Position numbers and translations under genes: made by a program. Of a stretch of 64,000 nucleotides of DNA, positions 1-8,287 are shown one piece after another. The stretch lies in the NCBI GenBank assembly GCA_022447275.1, contig JAKVBK010000002.1:80503-144502 (forward strand), written 5' to 3'. The notes under the pieces are model-generated. The model saw only the letters and a program-made list of their open reading frames with translations. It had not been told where the DNA came from and did no database searches. Positions within the stretch are counted from its first letter, which is position 1; each line of letters begins with the position of its first letter. Origin of the DNA: Oceanicola sp. (lineage in GTDB: Bacteria > Pseudomonadota > Alphaproteobacteria > Rhodobacterales > Rhodobacteraceae).

Positions 1-1
1 C

Positions 2-196
2 GCGCAGGTGGTGAACGCCGCCATGGGCAACAAGGACCGCATGGCCCACATGAAGGGCTTTTTCGAAGGCGTTGGCCATTCCGACACGGCCGGCATCTGG
101 GAAGGGGCGCCAAACCTGCAGCCGCAGTTCCGCGCGATGCACCAGAAAAAGTTGGATAAACAGGCACGTGCCTCCAAAGCGGCGGAGATGATCTGA
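2..196 (+). CDS. bchY: Chlorophyllide a reductase subunit Y, C-terminal fragment
   Basis: This is the last 64 codons of an open frame that enters from the left edge. It is identified mainly by position: it ends one base into bchZ (TGA overlapping ATG at 194-198), and bchX-bchY-bchZ are normally contiguous just before pufQ. The visible tail is charged and alanine/lysine-rich, as expected for the C-terminus of the nitrogenase-like catalytic subunit. BchY pairs with BchZ as the NB-type heterodimer that reduces the C7=C8 bond of ring B of chlorophyllide a, with electrons from the BchX Fe protein. Too little is present to check the cluster-binding cysteines. Confidence 0.85.
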   Translation, partial: AQVVNAAMGNKDRMAHMKGFFEGVGHSDTAGIWEGAPNLQPQFRAMHQKKLDKQARASKAAEMI

Positions 197-1698
197 TGCT
201 TGTTCTCGATCACGATCGCGCAGGGGGATACTGGGGTGCTGTTTATGCATTCTGTGCCGTGAAGGGCCTGCAGGTTGTCATTGACGGCCCGGTCGGGTGC
301 GAGAACCTGCCCGTCACCTCGGTGCTGCATTACACCGATGGTCTGCCCCCCCATGAATTGCCCATCGTGACCACGGGCCTTGGCGAAGAAGAGCTGGGCC
401 GGGATGGCACCGAAGGCGCGATGAAGCGGGCGTGGAAAACCCTCGACCCGGCGCTGCCGGCCGTCGTCGTGACCGGCTCGATCGCCGAGATGATCGGGGG
501 CGGTGTCACGCCGCAAGGCACCAATATCCAGCGGTTTCTGCCGCGCACCATCGACGAGGATCAGTGGGAAGCCGCCGATCGCGCCATGACATGGATCTTC
601 ACCGAATTCGGGATGACCAAGGGCCGGATGCCGCGCGAGAAGAAGCGGGAGGAGGGCGCCAAGCCCAGGGTCAATATCCTTGGGCCCATGTACGGCACCT
701 TCAACATGCCCTCCGATCTGGCCGAGATTCGCCGCCTCGTCGAAGGGATCGGTGCCGAGATCAACATGGTGATGCCGCTCGGGGCGCATGTGGCGCAGAT
801 GCGGGACCTCGTGAATTCAGATGTGAATATCTGCATGTACCGCGAGTTTGGGCGTGGCCTGTGCGAAGTGCTGGGCAAGCCTTACCTGCAAGCACCCATC
901 GGAGTTGAAAGCACCACCGCCTTCCTGCGCAAACTGGGCGAATTGCTCGATCTCGATCCCGAGCCTTTCATCGCCCAGGAAAAGCATTCCACCATCAAGC
1001 CGGTATGGGATCTGTGGCGCTCTGTGACCCAGGATTTCTTTGCCACGGCGAGCTTTGGCATCGTTGCCAATGAGACATACGCCCGTGGGGTGCGCAAGTT
1101 CATGGAAAGCGATCTGGGCTTTCCCTGCGCCTTTGCTGTTGCCCGCACCGCAGGCAAGAAAACCGACAATCACGCCGTGCAGGCCATGATCGACAAGGAC
1201 CGCCCGCTCGTCCTCATGGGCTCGATCAACGAGAAGATGTACCTCGCGGAATCGGCTGCAAAAGGGGCCGGGTTCGGGCCCCAGCCCGCCTTTATCCCGG
1301 CGAGTTTCCCGGGGGCCGCCATCCGGCGCGCAACGGGCACCCCGTTCATGGGATATGCAGGTGCGACCTACCTGCTGCAGGAGGTGTGCAACGGGCTGTT
1401 TGACGCGCTGTTCCACATTCTGCCGCTGGCCGGTCAGATGGACGCCACCGATGCCACCCTGACACCGCTGCGCCGCGACTTCCCCTGGGATGACGATGCC
1501 CAGGCCCTGTTGGACCGCATCGTGGAGACACACCCAATCCTGACACGCATTTCCGCAGCCAAAACGCTGCGCGACAAGGCGGAGGAAGCTGCCCGCAAGG
1601 CTGGGGCCGAGCGGGTGCAAATTGAGACCGTGCGCGGCTTTGCCCCGGACGGGCTGGAGGAGAAGACGAAAGTCACCAACGAGGGAGAACTGACATGA
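196..1698 (+). CDS. bchZ: Chlorophyllide a reductase subunit Z
   Basis: The 500-residue protein belongs to the nitrogenase MoFe/NifK-like family and has the usual BchZ length. With BchY it forms the catalytic component of chlorophyllide a oxidoreductase, which reduces ring B during bacteriochlorophyll a synthesis in the cytosol. The N-terminal segment contains the family pattern [12 protein letters not shown] near residue 33, whose Cys is a likely Fe-S cluster ligand, followed by [12 protein letters not shown]. The ATG start overlaps the bchY stop by one base, and the gene ends in an ATGA overlap with pufQ, so translational coupling through bchY-Z-pufQ is likely. In relatives this operon reads through into the puf structural genes. 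Confidence 0.95.
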   Translation: MLVLDHDRAGGYWGAVYAFCAVKGLQVVIDGPVGCENLPVTSVLHYTDGLPPHELPIVTTGLGEEELGRDGTEGAMKRAWKTLDPALPAVVVTGSIAEMIGGGVTPQGTNIQRFLPRTIDEDQWEAADRAMTWIFTEFGMTKGRMPREKKREEGAKPRVNILGPMYGTFNMPSDLAEIRRLVEGIGAEINMVMPLGAHVAQMRDLVNSDVNICMYREFGRGLCEVLGKPYLQAPIGVESTTAFLRKLGELLDLDPEPFIAQEKHSTIKPVWDLWRSVTQDFFATASFGIVANETYARGVRKFMESDLGFPCAFAVARTAGKKTDNHAVQAMIDKDRPLVLMGSINEKMYLAESAAKGAGFGPQPAFIPASFPGAAIRRATGTPFMGYAGATYLLQEVCNGLFDALFHILPLAGQMDATDATLTPLRRDFPWDDDAQALLDRIVETHPILTRISAAKTLRDKAEEAARKAGAERVQIETVRGFAPDGLEEKTKVTNEGELT

Positions 1699-1961
1699 CC
1701 GACCAGACGACAGATCTGGGCATGGCGCCTGTCACAAAGGCGAGCGGCTCAACCGAGCACGTGCGCCAAAAGTTACGCGCGGCCCCGCCGCGCCGTGAGT
1801 TCTACGCGTATTTTGCGATCATCTTTCTGGCCACGCTGCCGCTGGCAACGCTGACATGGGCCCTTCTGGCGGCCCGGCAACTGCGTCTGCCCGAGCGCGG
1901 CCCGATCTCACGCGCCTGGTCCCAGGCCCGTGTGATCACACCGATGATCTTCACTGCATGA
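1695..1961 (+). CDS. pufQ: PufQ, cytochrome subunit-like bacteriochlorophyll regulatory protein
   Basis: This small 88-residue protein has one hydrophobic segment at about residues 37-60, preceded by a basic RRE stretch, and a short C-terminal tail. It starts in an ATGA overlap with bchZ and lies upstream of pufB, which is the conserved place of pufQ. In Rhodobacter, PufQ is needed for normal bacteriochlorophyll accumulation and has been proposed to carry or channel pigment intermediates in the membrane; its biochemical role is not settled. The family assignment rests on size, topology, the [12 protein letters not shown] juxtamembrane motif and position. Confidence 0.9.
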   Translation: MTDQTTDLGMAPVTKASGSTEHVRQKLRAAPPRREFYAYFAIIFLATLPLATLTWALLAARQLRLPERGPISRAWSQARVITPMIFTA

Positions 1962-2170
1962 CCGCGCGCCGCGCCGGCACGGCGCGGCCCCATGCAGACC
2001 TGTTTTCGGGGTGCCGCCAAAGAAGGCAGAGCGGCACATCCCGGCCCCAGTTTCGCCTGTCCCCCCCGGTCAGGCGGAAACCGCGGGAGATGGCGAGGTA
2101 ATTCGCATCTCCCGCAAACCCTGCCGCGGGGGTGCCGCGGCGTCAGCAATAGCGTTCCGGAGGAAAGTTA
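1962..2170 (+). promoter_or_regulatory. pufQ-pufB intercistronic region with three tandem inverted repeats
   Basis: The 209-base gap has no convincing gene. It contains three successive stem-loops read on the plus strand: 2051-2080 (a 9-bp stem with one bulge), 2083-2115 (a perfect 10-bp stem, GCGGGAGATG with its complement, 13-base loop) and 2123-2141 (a perfect 7-bp stem, GCCGCGG with CCGCGGC). A strong GGAGG ribosome-binding site at 2159-2163 precedes pufB. In Rhodobacter the equivalent region governs segmental puf mRNA decay; assigning that role here is inference from position. Confidence 0.7.
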
Positions 2171-2320
2171 ATGTCTGATAATTCTGACCTGTCATTCACG
2201 GGTCTGACCGACGAGCAGGCACAGGAGCTGCATGCCGTCTATATGAGCGGTCTCACGCTCTTCTCCGCAGTCGCCATCGTTGCCCACCTGGCAACGTTCA
2301 TCTGGCGTCCGTGGTTCTAA
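2171..2320 (+). CDS. pufB: Light-harvesting LH1 beta polypeptide
   Basis: The 49-residue protein is a classic LH1 beta chain: a polar N-terminal half ([20 protein letters not shown]), then a single transmembrane helix and the C-terminal WRPWF. His39 in the helix (pattern AxxxH) is the expected bacteriochlorophyll a ligand and His21 is the conserved N-terminal histidine. It packs with PufA to form the ring around the reaction centre in the photosynthetic membrane. The start is set by the GGAGG site seven bases upstream. It is separated from pufA by only 16 bases. Confidence 0.97.
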   Translation: MSDNSDLSFTGLTDEQAQELHAVYMSGLTLFSAVAIVAHLATFIWRPWF

Positions 2321-2336
2321 GGAAGGGATCTAAACA

Positions 2337-2498
2337 ATGGCACAGTTTTACAAAATCTGGCTCGTCTTCGATCCCCGCCGCGTGTTCGTGGCACAGGGCG
2401 TGTTCCTGTTCCTGCTGGCAGCGATGATCCATCTCGTGCTGCTCAGCACCGATCACTACAACTGGTTCGAGCTCGCAGCCATGAAGGCTGGCGGCTAA
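2337..2498 (+). CDS. pufA: Light-harvesting LH1 alpha polypeptide
   Basis: The 53-residue LH1 alpha chain has the hallmark N-terminus with [10 protein letters not shown], one transmembrane helix with the bacteriochlorophyll-ligating His32 in AAMIH, and a short aromatic C-terminal region containing NWFE. It binds bacteriochlorophyll a and carotenoid and assembles with PufB into the LH1 antenna ring. It follows pufB immediately, as in all known puf operons, with GGAAGG upstream as the ribosome-binding site. A pair of stem-loops directly downstream probably protects the pufBA segment from 3' decay and so keeps antenna protein in excess over reaction centre. Confidence 0.97.
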   Translation: MAQFYKIWLVFDPRRVFVAQGVFLFLLAAMIHLVLLSTDHYNWFELAAMKAGG

Positions 2499-2502
2499 TC
2501 CA

Positions 2503-2519
2503 CCGTGGCCGCCCCACGG
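2503..2519 (+). repeat. Small hairpin immediately after pufA
   Basis: A perfect 6-bp stem (CCGTGG with CCACGG, 5-base loop) begins five bases after the pufA stop. It is the first of two stem-loops between pufA and pufL. Its place matches the intercistronic hairpins known to stabilise pufBA mRNA in Rhodobacter; function here is inferred. Confidence 0.6.
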
Positions 2520-2562
2520 GGCGTCTGCAGGACTACCTACTATTGTGATCGCAAAGCCCGTT

Positions 2563-2595
2563 GCGGGCCGGGGTGACCAAGTGCCCTCGGCCCGC
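2563..2595 (+). repeat. Strong intercistronic hairpin between pufA and pufL
   Basis: The left arm at 2563-2573 and the right arm at 2584-2595 pair over 11 bp with one bulged base. The stem is almost all G:C and there is no strict T-tract after it. It lies in the 190-base pufA-pufL gap, where related puf operons have a decay-blocking or partly terminating structure that sets the LH1:RC ratio. It is seen directly; the role is by analogy. Confidence 0.75.
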
Positions 2596-2688
2596 GGCAA
2601 GAACTTTTAGCGACGGCCGCGCCTGCAGGTGACACAAGTTTCCTGTCCGCACCGCAGCAGGGGGCCGCCAGAAACCGGAGTAAGAAGT

Positions 2689-3519
2689 ATGGCTTTGCTC
2701 AGCTTCGAACGAAAATATCGCGTGCCAGGCGGCACGCTCATCGGCGGCGACCTGTTCGATTTCTGGGTCGGGCCGTTCTATGTCGGCTTCTTCGGTGTCA
2801 CCACATTCTTTTTCGCCTTGCTGGGCACAGCGCTGATCTTCTACGGCGCCACCTTGCAGGGAGAATGGAACCCGTGGTTGATCTCGATCGAGCCGCCCGG
2901 CCTCGAATATGGTCTCGGCGCTGCGCCGTTGGCTGAGGGCGGACTATGGCAGATCATCACGATCTGTGCGATCGGCGCCTTTATCTCATGGGCGCTGCGC
3001 GAAGTAGAGATCTGCAACAAGCTTGGCATGGGGTATCATGTGCCCTTCGCCTTCAGCGTGGCTATCTTCGCCTACGTGACGCTGGTTGTGATCCGTCCGA
3101 TCCTGATGGGCGCATGGGGGCACGGCTTCCCATACGGCATCTGGACTCACCTCAACTGGGTCAACAACGTTGGCTACCAATACGGCAACTTCCACTACAA
3201 TCCGGCGCATATGATCGCCATCACCTTCTTCTTCACCACCACGCTTGCGTTGGCGCTGCACGGCAGTTTGATCCTGTCGGCTGCGAACCCGGAGAAGGGT
3301 GAGGAGATGAAGACGCCGGACCACGAAGACACCTACTTCCGTGACTTCATCGGCTATTCGGTCGGCACCTTGGGCATCCACCGCGTGGGTCTCCTGTTGG
3401 CGCTGAATGCCGGCTTCTGGAGCGCGATTTGTATCGTGATCTCGGGCACCATCTGGTTCGACCAGTGGATCGCTTGGTGGGATTGGTATCTGTTCCTGCC
3501 CTTCTGGGCCGACCTTTAA
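2689..3519 (+). CDS. pufL: Photosynthetic reaction centre L subunit
   Basis: The 276-residue protein begins [15 protein letters not shown], the standard PufL N-terminus; an in-frame GTG 60 bases upstream is rejected because ATG 2689 follows GGAG and matches the family start. Five hydrophobic helices are present. The stretch NFHYNPAHM and the later [21 protein letters not shown] carry the histidines that ligate special-pair bacteriochlorophyll and the non-haem iron, and the quinone-site region. L and M form the membrane core of the type II reaction centre. pufM follows after 12 bases. Confidence 0.98.
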   Translation: MALLSFERKYRVPGGTLIGGDLFDFWVGPFYVGFFGVTTFFFALLGTALIFYGATLQGEWNPWLISIEPPGLEYGLGAAPLAEGGLWQIITICAIGAFISWALREVEICNKLGMGYHVPFAFSVAIFAYVTLVVIRPILMGAWGHGFPYGIWTHLNWVNNVGYQYGNFHYNPAHMIAITFFFTTTLALALHGSLILSAANPEKGEEMKTPDHEDTYFRDFIGYSVGTLGIHRVGLLLALNAGFWSAICIVISGTIWFDQWIAWWDWYLFLPFWADL

Positions 3520-3531
3520 GGAGAACCTGAG

Positions 3532-4455
3532 ATGGCAGAATATCAGAACATCTTCACCCAGGTTCAGGTGCGCGGAGAGCCCGAATACGGCATGGCGGGG
3601 AACGCCGACCTTGCCGACCGTGTGGGCAAACCCAGCTTTTCCGGCTTGTTCGGCTGGTTGGGCAACGCGCAGCTTGGCCCTGTCTACCTTGGCCCCTATG
3701 GCGTTGTTTCGCTGGCGGCTGGCCTGATCTGGTTCACCATGGTGGGCGCTTCGTTCTGGGGACAGGTGGATTACAACCCCGCTCTGTTCATGCGCGAATT
3801 GTTCTACCTGGCGCTTGAGCCGCCTGCGCCCGAATACGGGCTCTCCATGCCGCCGCTGTCGGAAGGAGGCATGTACCTGATTGCGAGCTTCTTCCTGCTC
3901 GTGTCGGTGCTGGCTTGGTGGCTGAGGTCCTATACGCTGGCTGAACAGCTTGGCATGGGCAAACATATCTCCTGGGCGTTTGCCTCGGCGATCTGGTTGT
4001 TCCTCGTGCTTGGCCTGTTCCGTCCCATCCTGATGGGCAGCTGGTCGGAGGCAGTGCCCTACGGCATCTTCCCCCACCTGGACTGGACCAACAACTTCTC
4101 GCTGACCTACGGCAACCTCTTCTACAATCCGTTCCACGCGCTTTCGATCGTGTTCCTGTATGGCTCGACCCTGCTGTTTGCCATGCACGGAGCGACCATC
4201 CTTGCGGTGTCCCGTTACGGCGGTGACCGCGAGCTGGAGCAGATCGCGGACCGTGGTACGGCCTCGGAGCGGGCTGCCCTCTTCTGGCGCTGGACCATGG
4301 GCTTTAACGCCACCATGGAAGGTATCCACCGCTGGGCGTGGTGGTTTGCAGTGCTGACCACCCTGACGGGCGGTATCGGCATCCTGCTGACCGGGACGGT
4401 TGTTGACGATTGGTATGCCTGGGCTCAGGTCCACGGCTACGCACCGCCACTCTGA
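3532..4455 (+). CDS. pufM: Photosynthetic reaction centre M subunit
   Basis: This 307-residue PufM homologue has five transmembrane helices. It begins with the family pattern [12 protein letters not shown] and contains [12 protein letters not shown] and [15 protein letters not shown], the regions bearing the special-pair and iron-ligand histidines. With PufL and PuhA it makes the quinone-reducing reaction centre. It is spaced closely after pufL and followed 15 bases later by pufX, with a GGAGGA site before pufX. The C-terminus is not extended as it is in some pufC-containing species. Confidence 0.98.
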   Translation: MAEYQNIFTQVQVRGEPEYGMAGNADLADRVGKPSFSGLFGWLGNAQLGPVYLGPYGVVSLAAGLIWFTMVGASFWGQVDYNPALFMRELFYLALEPPAPEYGLSMPPLSEGGMYLIASFFLLVSVLAWWLRSYTLAEQLGMGKHISWAFASAIWLFLVLGLFRPILMGSWSEAVPYGIFPHLDWTNNFSLTYGNLFYNPFHALSIVFLYGSTLLFAMHGATILAVSRYGGDRELEQIADRGTASERAALFWRWTMGFNATMEGIHRWAWWFAVLTTLTGGIGILLTGTVVDDWYAWAQVHGYAPPL

Positions 4456-4470
4456 TCTGGAGGAGATACC

Positions 4471-4719
4471 ATGAGTTCGCAACGTACCTCGATCCTGGGT
4501 GAAGACGATCCCAAGCACGCGCTTCGGAATCAGGGCCTGGCCCTGATGATGAAGGGGGCGCTCTACGGTGTGGCTGTATTCGTTGGCGCGCTCGCCTTCG
4601 TCTACATCATCATCGGGATTGGCACCCTGTTGCCGGAAGACAGCAAGACGGCACCGGATCCAACGCCGACCTCAAGCCAGGTTCTGCCTTTGCAGAGCCC
4701 GGAGACGGATACGGCCTGA
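4471..4719 (+). CDS. pufX: PufX, RC-LH1 core protein
   Basis: The 82-residue protein has one transmembrane helix (about residues 30-52) preceded by MMKGA at 26-30 and containing a small-residue face, followed by LLPED and an AP-rich tail. Size, the MMKGA motif and place directly after pufM identify it as PufX. PufX interrupts the LH1 ring to allow ubiquinol exchange and, in some species, dimerises the core complex. It occupies the position where many Roseobacter-group puf operons instead carry pufC, so no tetrahaem cytochrome subunit is encoded here. The termini are divergent, as is usual for this family. Confidence 0.92.
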   Translation: MSSQRTSILGEDDPKHALRNQGLALMMKGALYGVAVFVGALAFVYIIIGIGTLLPEDSKTAPDPTPTSSQVLPLQSPETDTA

Positions 4720-4723
4720 GATC

Positions 4724-4761
4724 GGGCAGGGGGCTTGGCGCCGCTGCCGCGCCCCCTGCCC
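4724..4761 (+). terminator. Stem-loop after pufX
   Basis: A perfect 11-bp stem (GGGCAGGGGGC at 4724-4734 with its complement at 4751-4761, 16-base loop) starts four bases after the pufX stop. No T-tract follows, so it could be an mRNA 3'-end stabiliser or a weak terminator of the puf operon. It is the first in a row of inverted repeats. Confidence 0.65.
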
Positions 4762-4766
4762 ACAGC

Positions 4767-4842
4767 CATTCAGGCTGATGTCCCGGCCTGAATGTTCGGG
4801 GGTTCGCAAGACCCCGGTTCCCTTTCCTGTTGGCTACAGGAA
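4767..4842 (+). repeat. Tandem inverted repeats between puf and dxs
   Basis: Three further stems follow the first hairpin: 4767-4794 (perfect 9 bp, CATTCAGGC with GCCTGAATG), about 4797-4816 (5 bp, CGGGG with CCCCG) and 4824-4842 (perfect 7 bp, TTCCTGT with ACAGGAA). No gene lies here. Such a dense array may block 3' exonucleases entering the puf message; that is inference. Confidence 0.55.
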
Positions 4843-4845
4843 CTG

Positions 4846-4880
4846 GCGCCGTGCGGGACATGTCCTGCACGGCGCTTTTT
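4846..4880 (+). terminator. Rho-independent terminator before dxs
   Basis: The left arm at 4846-4860 and the right arm at 4861-4875 form a 15-bp inverted repeat with one G:T pair, followed by TTTTT at 4876-4880. This is the best canonical terminator between pufX and dxs. It argues that dxs is mainly transcribed from its own promoter or by partial read-through. Confidence 0.8.
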
Positions 4881-4916
4881 CGTTTCGAAGAAACCACCAC
4901 ACCCCGGGAGGCCGCC

Positions 4917-6842
4917 ATGACCGCCACCACACCCACCACCCGCCCCCACACGCCCACTCTGGACCGTGTGGCCAGCCCCGCAGATCTGAAAAGCTTCAGC
5001 GACGGGGAGTTGGCGCGATTGGCCGATGAGGTGCGCGCCGAGGTGATTTCTGCCGTGTCAGAAACGGGCGGCCATCTGGGCAGCTCACTCGGCGTCGTCG
5101 AGCTTGCAACGGCGATCCACGCGGTTTTCAACACGCCCCATGACAAGCTGGTCTGGGATGTGGGCCACCAATGCTACCCGCACAAGATCCTTACCGGGCG
5201 GCGCGACCGCATCCGCACCCTGCGCCAGGGCGGCGGCCTGTCTGGTTTCACCAAGCGCGCAGAGTCTGAATATGACCCGTTTGGGGCCGCCCATAGTTCC
5301 ACCTCGATCTCGGCGGCACTGGGCTTTGCCAAGGCACGCGATCTGGGCCAGCCCACAGGCGATGCGATTGCCGTGATCGGTGATGGCTCGATCAGCGCAG
5401 GGATGGCCTATGAGGCGATGAATTGCGCTGGCCATGAGAACAGCCGCCTGTTCGTGATCCTCAATGACAATGAGATGTCGATCGACCCGCCGGTGGGTGC
5501 GATGTCGAACTACCTGTCGGGCCTCTACGCGGACAATCCGCTGATCAAGATGGCAGAAGGGTTCGAGGCCGCCTTGCCCGGGCCCCTGCGCGATCACGCC
5601 CGGCGCGCGCGTCAGATGGTCGTCGGGGCTGACCAAACCGGCGGCACCCTCTTCGAAGAACTGGGCTTCAGCTATATCGGCCCGGTCGATGGCCATAACA
5701 TGGCGCATCTGCTGTCTATTCTGCGTCACGCCAAGGCCCGCGCCGATGGCCCTGTGCTGATCCATGCGCTGACCGTCAAGGGCAAGGGCTATGCGCCCGC
5801 CGAGGCAAGCAATGATTGCTATCACGGCGTTGCCAAGTTCGACGTGCCCACGGGCACCCAGAAGAAATCCCGCCCCAATGCGCCCAGCTATACCAAGGTG
5901 TTTGGGGAAACCCTCACCGACGCGGCCGCCCGCGATGGCCGCATCGTTGCGGTGACTGCTGCCATGCCCTCGGGCACGGGCACGAAAATCCTGCAGGATC
6001 GGTTCCCAGCACGACACTTTGATGTGGGCATTGCCGAGCAGCACGCTGTCACCTTCTCTGCGGGCCTTGCCGCTGGCGGGCTCAAGCCGTTCTGTGCGAT
6101 CTATTCCACCTTCCTGCAGCGCGGCTATGACCAGATCGTGCATGATGTGGCGCTTCAGAACTTGCCCGTGCGCTTCTGCATAGACAGGGCCGGCCTTGTG
6201 GGTGCCGATGGTGCCACCCATGCAGGCGCGTTCGACATTGCCTACCTGTCCAACCTGCCCAACATGATGGTGATGGCCGCAGGCGATGAGGCAGAACTCA
6301 AGCACATGATCACCACGGCTGCCGCCTATGATGCGGGCCCATGCGCCGTGCGGTATCCCCGCGGGGAGGGCGTCGGCGTCGAGATGCCAGAGCACGGCGA
6401 GGTGCTGGAGATCGGCAAGGGCCGTGTGCTGCGCGAGGGATCCACCGTCGCGCTGCTCTCGCTCGGGGGGCACCTGTCGGAATGCCTCGATGCCGCCATT
6501 CGCCTTGAGGCGCGCGGCATCTCCACCACGGTGGCGGATGCCCGCTTTGCAAAACCGCTGGACACGGACCTGATCGAGCGCCTTGCCGCCGAGCATGACG
6601 CCCTGATCACCGTCGAAACGGGTGCAACCGGGGGCTTTGGTGCCCATGTTCTGCATCACTTGGCGGGGCGCGGCCTGCTCGATCACGGGTTGCGGATCCG
6701 CACGATGACCTTGCCTGACCGTTTCATTGATCAAGACAGTCCGGCGGGCATGTATGCCGATGCGGGCCTGACTGCCGATGACATTGCGGCCACGGCGCTG
6801 AATGCGATGGGCGTGGCCAATTTGGATGTGCGTCGCGCCTGA
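4917..6842 (+). CDS. dxs: 1-deoxy-D-xylulose-5-phosphate synthase
   Basis: The 641-residue enzyme condenses pyruvate and glyceraldehyde 3-phosphate to DXP with thiamine diphosphate, the first step of the MEP pathway that feeds carotenoid, phytol and quinone synthesis. It shows the [11 protein letters not shown] motif near the N-terminus, the thiamine-binding GDGSIS...NDN segment (about residues 155-185), and the transketolase-type [10 protein letters not shown] in the second half. The frame is open further upstream, but ATG 4917 with GGGAGG in front is the sensible start, because earlier starts would overlap the terminator. A dxs next to puf is also found in Rhodobacter. Confidence 0.97.
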   Translation: MTATTPTTRPHTPTLDRVASPADLKSFSDGELARLADEVRAEVISAVSETGGHLGSSLGVVELATAIHAVFNTPHDKLVWDVGHQCYPHKILTGRRDRIRTLRQGGGLSGFTKRAESEYDPFGAAHSSTSISAALGFAKARDLGQPTGDAIAVIGDGSISAGMAYEAMNCAGHENSRLFVILNDNEMSIDPPVGAMSNYLSGLYADNPLIKMAEGFEAALPGPLRDHARRARQMVVGADQTGGTLFEELGFSYIGPVDGHNMAHLLSILRHAKARADGPVLIHALTVKGKGYAPAEASNDCYHGVAKFDVPTGTQKKSRPNAPSYTKVFGETLTDAAARDGRIVAVTAAMPSGTGTKILQDRFPARHFDVGIAEQHAVTFSAGLAAGGLKPFCAIYSTFLQRGYDQIVHDVALQNLPVRFCIDRAGLVGADGATHAGAFDIAYLSNLPNMMVMAAGDEAELKHMITTAAAYDAGPCAVRYPRGEGVGVEMPEHGEVLEIGKGRVLREGSTVALLSLGGHLSECLDAAIRLEARGISTTVADARFAKPLDTDLIERLAAEHDALITVETGATGGFGAHVLHHLAGRGLLDHGLRIRTMTLPDRFIDQDSPAGMYADAGLTADDIAATALNAMGVANLDVRRA

Positions 6843-7150
6843 TGATCCGCCACATCGTTCTTACGCGCTTTGCCCCGGCCACGTCGGAAGACGTGATCGC
6901 GCAGATCTACGCGCAACTGCAGGCGCTGGTCGTGCGCTTGCCGGGGGCCTCTGGGTTTCATGGCGGCCGCTCTGCCAGTCCCGAGCAGTTAGAGCGCGGA
7001 TACCACCACGGGTTCACGATCGATTTCGACAGTTGGGCCGCGCTGGCCACCTATGCCGAACACCCCGATCACAAAGCTCTTGGCGCGCAGCTGGTGCAGC
7101 ACGCAGAGGGTGGGATCGATGGCATTCTGGTGCTCGATATCGAGGTTTAG
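6842..7150 (+). CDS. Dabb (stress-responsive alpha-beta barrel) domain protein
   Basis: This 102-residue protein matches the small dimeric Dabb fold: it begins [10 protein letters not shown], has a central helix, and ends with a beta strand (GILVLDIEV); HHGFTIDF and YAEHPDHKAL are typical of the family. Its exact biochemical role is unknown; some Dabb proteins are enzymes or stress proteins. The start overlaps the dxs stop by one base, so it is translationally coupled to dxs. No photosynthesis role is established. Not recognised beyond the domain. Confidence 0.8.
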   Translation: MIRHIVLTRFAPATSEDVIAQIYAQLQALVVRLPGASGFHGGRSASPEQLERGYHHGFTIDFDSWAALATYAEHPDHKALGAQLVQHAEGGIDGILVLDIEV

Positions 7151-7225
7151 AAGGCCGCACACAGCCCCCCTTTTGGCCAAGCCTGCTGGCCTGCCAAACG
7201 GGCCGCGGCGTAGTTTCGCACTTGG

Positions 7226-7509
7226 TTGAAAAGCGCCTGTTTTCAACCGGATGTAGCGGTCACAGCCGCCTTGATTGATGGGGCAGAAGGGGCGCTTGGC
7301 CCGCCCTTTGACGATGTGGACGAGGCCGTTTCCAAAGGGCCGGTTGCTGCCTTGACGGCGGGCTTGCCAAAGGGCCTGACGTCGCAGGGCGTCCGCGTGA
7401 AAGCCATCCGCCCGTTGTGATCGGGACCGACATTCATGCCAGCGGCAGCCAGCCCCACAAGGCATGGCGCTTGGCCGATGCCAGCCTCCATATCAGCGGT
7501 GGGCGTTGA
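7226..7509 (+). pseudogene. Remnant of a short-chain dehydrogenase/reductase gene
   Basis: Reading from 7226, the translation follows the C-terminal half of classical SDR enzymes: a GPPFDDVDEAVSKGP segment aligned to the YAASKGA catalytic helix, then GVRVKAIRP aligned to GIRVNAVRPG. A stop at 7418 ends this frame, but shifting by one base at that point continues the family pattern with VIGTDIHASGSQP to a stop at 7507. The catalytic Tyr is replaced by Glu and the N-terminal Rossmann half is missing. Faint similarity may continue to about 7550. It is best read as a truncated, frameshifted relic between dxs-Dabb and idi. Confidence 0.65.
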
Positions 7510-7747
7510 TGATCTGGTCTATCTCGCAGCAGTGAGGCAGCAATCCACACGCCTCTGAAACCCGACGCTTCTTTTTTGCGCCTTGGGTATGCCAGGACAG
7601 GATAGGGGAGGTGTTGATCAGCAAACCGGCTGCACGCAGCGTGCATGTGTCGGATCGGGAGAAGCGCTGGCTTTGGCCTGCGCATGCTATGCCTGCGAAG
7701 GCATATGCGTGCCTCAGCACGGGGCGCTCTGGGCGGCGCGGCCGCGA
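7510..7747. other. Non-coding stretch between SDR remnant and idi
   Basis: I see no gene here. An imperfect inverted repeat (7681-7714, arms around TATGCCT and AGGCATA) lies some 35 bases beyond the idi stop on the minus strand and might mark the end of the leftward idi-bchP transcript. It has no clear T-tract. Confidence 0.4.
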
Positions 7748-8287
7748 TCAGGCGGTCAGCAACGTGCCGAAAATTCGGTCTTTGTGCTCGCGCAGATAGA
7801 TCTGCAGCCAAGGGGTAAAGCGGTTGGGGCGGCGCTGGATTTCGGCGGTTAGATCATAAAATCCAACCCATTCCGCCTGCATCACCTCATCCGGGTTTGG
7901 CTTGATCGACATCTTTCGATCCCCCATGGCGAGGTAGATATCCACCACTTCATGCTCGATCAGGCCGCCGCCCACATCGGCCCGGTATTCAACCCGGTCC
8001 CGGTAGGCGGGATAGAGGCCGGTAATCCCGAGTTCTTCCTTGAGGCGGCGCATCGCGCAATCTGCAGGGTCTTCGTCCCACATGGGATGGGTGCAGCAGG
8101 TGTTGGCCCACAGTCCGGGCGTGTGGTACTTGCCCAAGGCGCGCCGTTGCAGCAGCACGTTGTCTCCATCCATCACGAACACCGACACCGCTTTGTGCCG
8201 GAGGCCCCTTTGGTGGACTTCCAGTTTTTCGACCGGCGTCAGGACGCCATCGATCCAGGCGGGGATATATTCAGACATAGACTTCAT
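7748..8287 (-). CDS. idi: Isopentenyl-diphosphate delta-isomerase, type 1
   Basis: The 179-residue Nudix-fold enzyme interconverts IPP and DMAPP, balancing precursors for carotenoids and the phytyl/geranylgeranyl tail. Family residues are clear: the GLWANTCCTHP segment with the catalytic Cys and metal-binding His residues, then the Nudix-like MRRLKEELGI helix with glutamates. The start ATG overlaps the bchP stop as ATGA; a second in-frame ATG lies three codons later. Its coupling to bchP, the geranylgeranyl reductase, links prenyl supply to pigment tail reduction. Linkage of idi to bchP is common in Rhodobacter-type clusters. Confidence 0.95.
   Translation of the reverse strand: MKSMSEYIPAWIDGVLTPVEKLEVHQRGLRHKAVSVFVMDGDNVLLQRRALGKYHTPGLWANTCCTHPMWDEDPADCAMRRLKEELGITGLYPAYRDRVEYRADVGGGLIEHEVVDIYLAMGDRKMSIKPNPDEVMQAEWVGFYDLTAEIQRRPNRFTPWLQIYLREHKDRIFGTLLTA

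Noticed and set aside
2986..4518. Long minus-strand open frame across pufL-pufM
   Set aside because: It runs opposite two unmistakable reaction-centre genes and has no plausible product.
4471..4719. Gene after pufM as pufC or an unrelated small protein
   Set aside because: No haem motifs are present, and the MMKGA core with one helix identifies pufX.
4830..4916. Upstream extension of dxs
   Set aside because: The extra codons would overlap the puf terminator hairpin; ATG 4917 has a good GGGAGG site.
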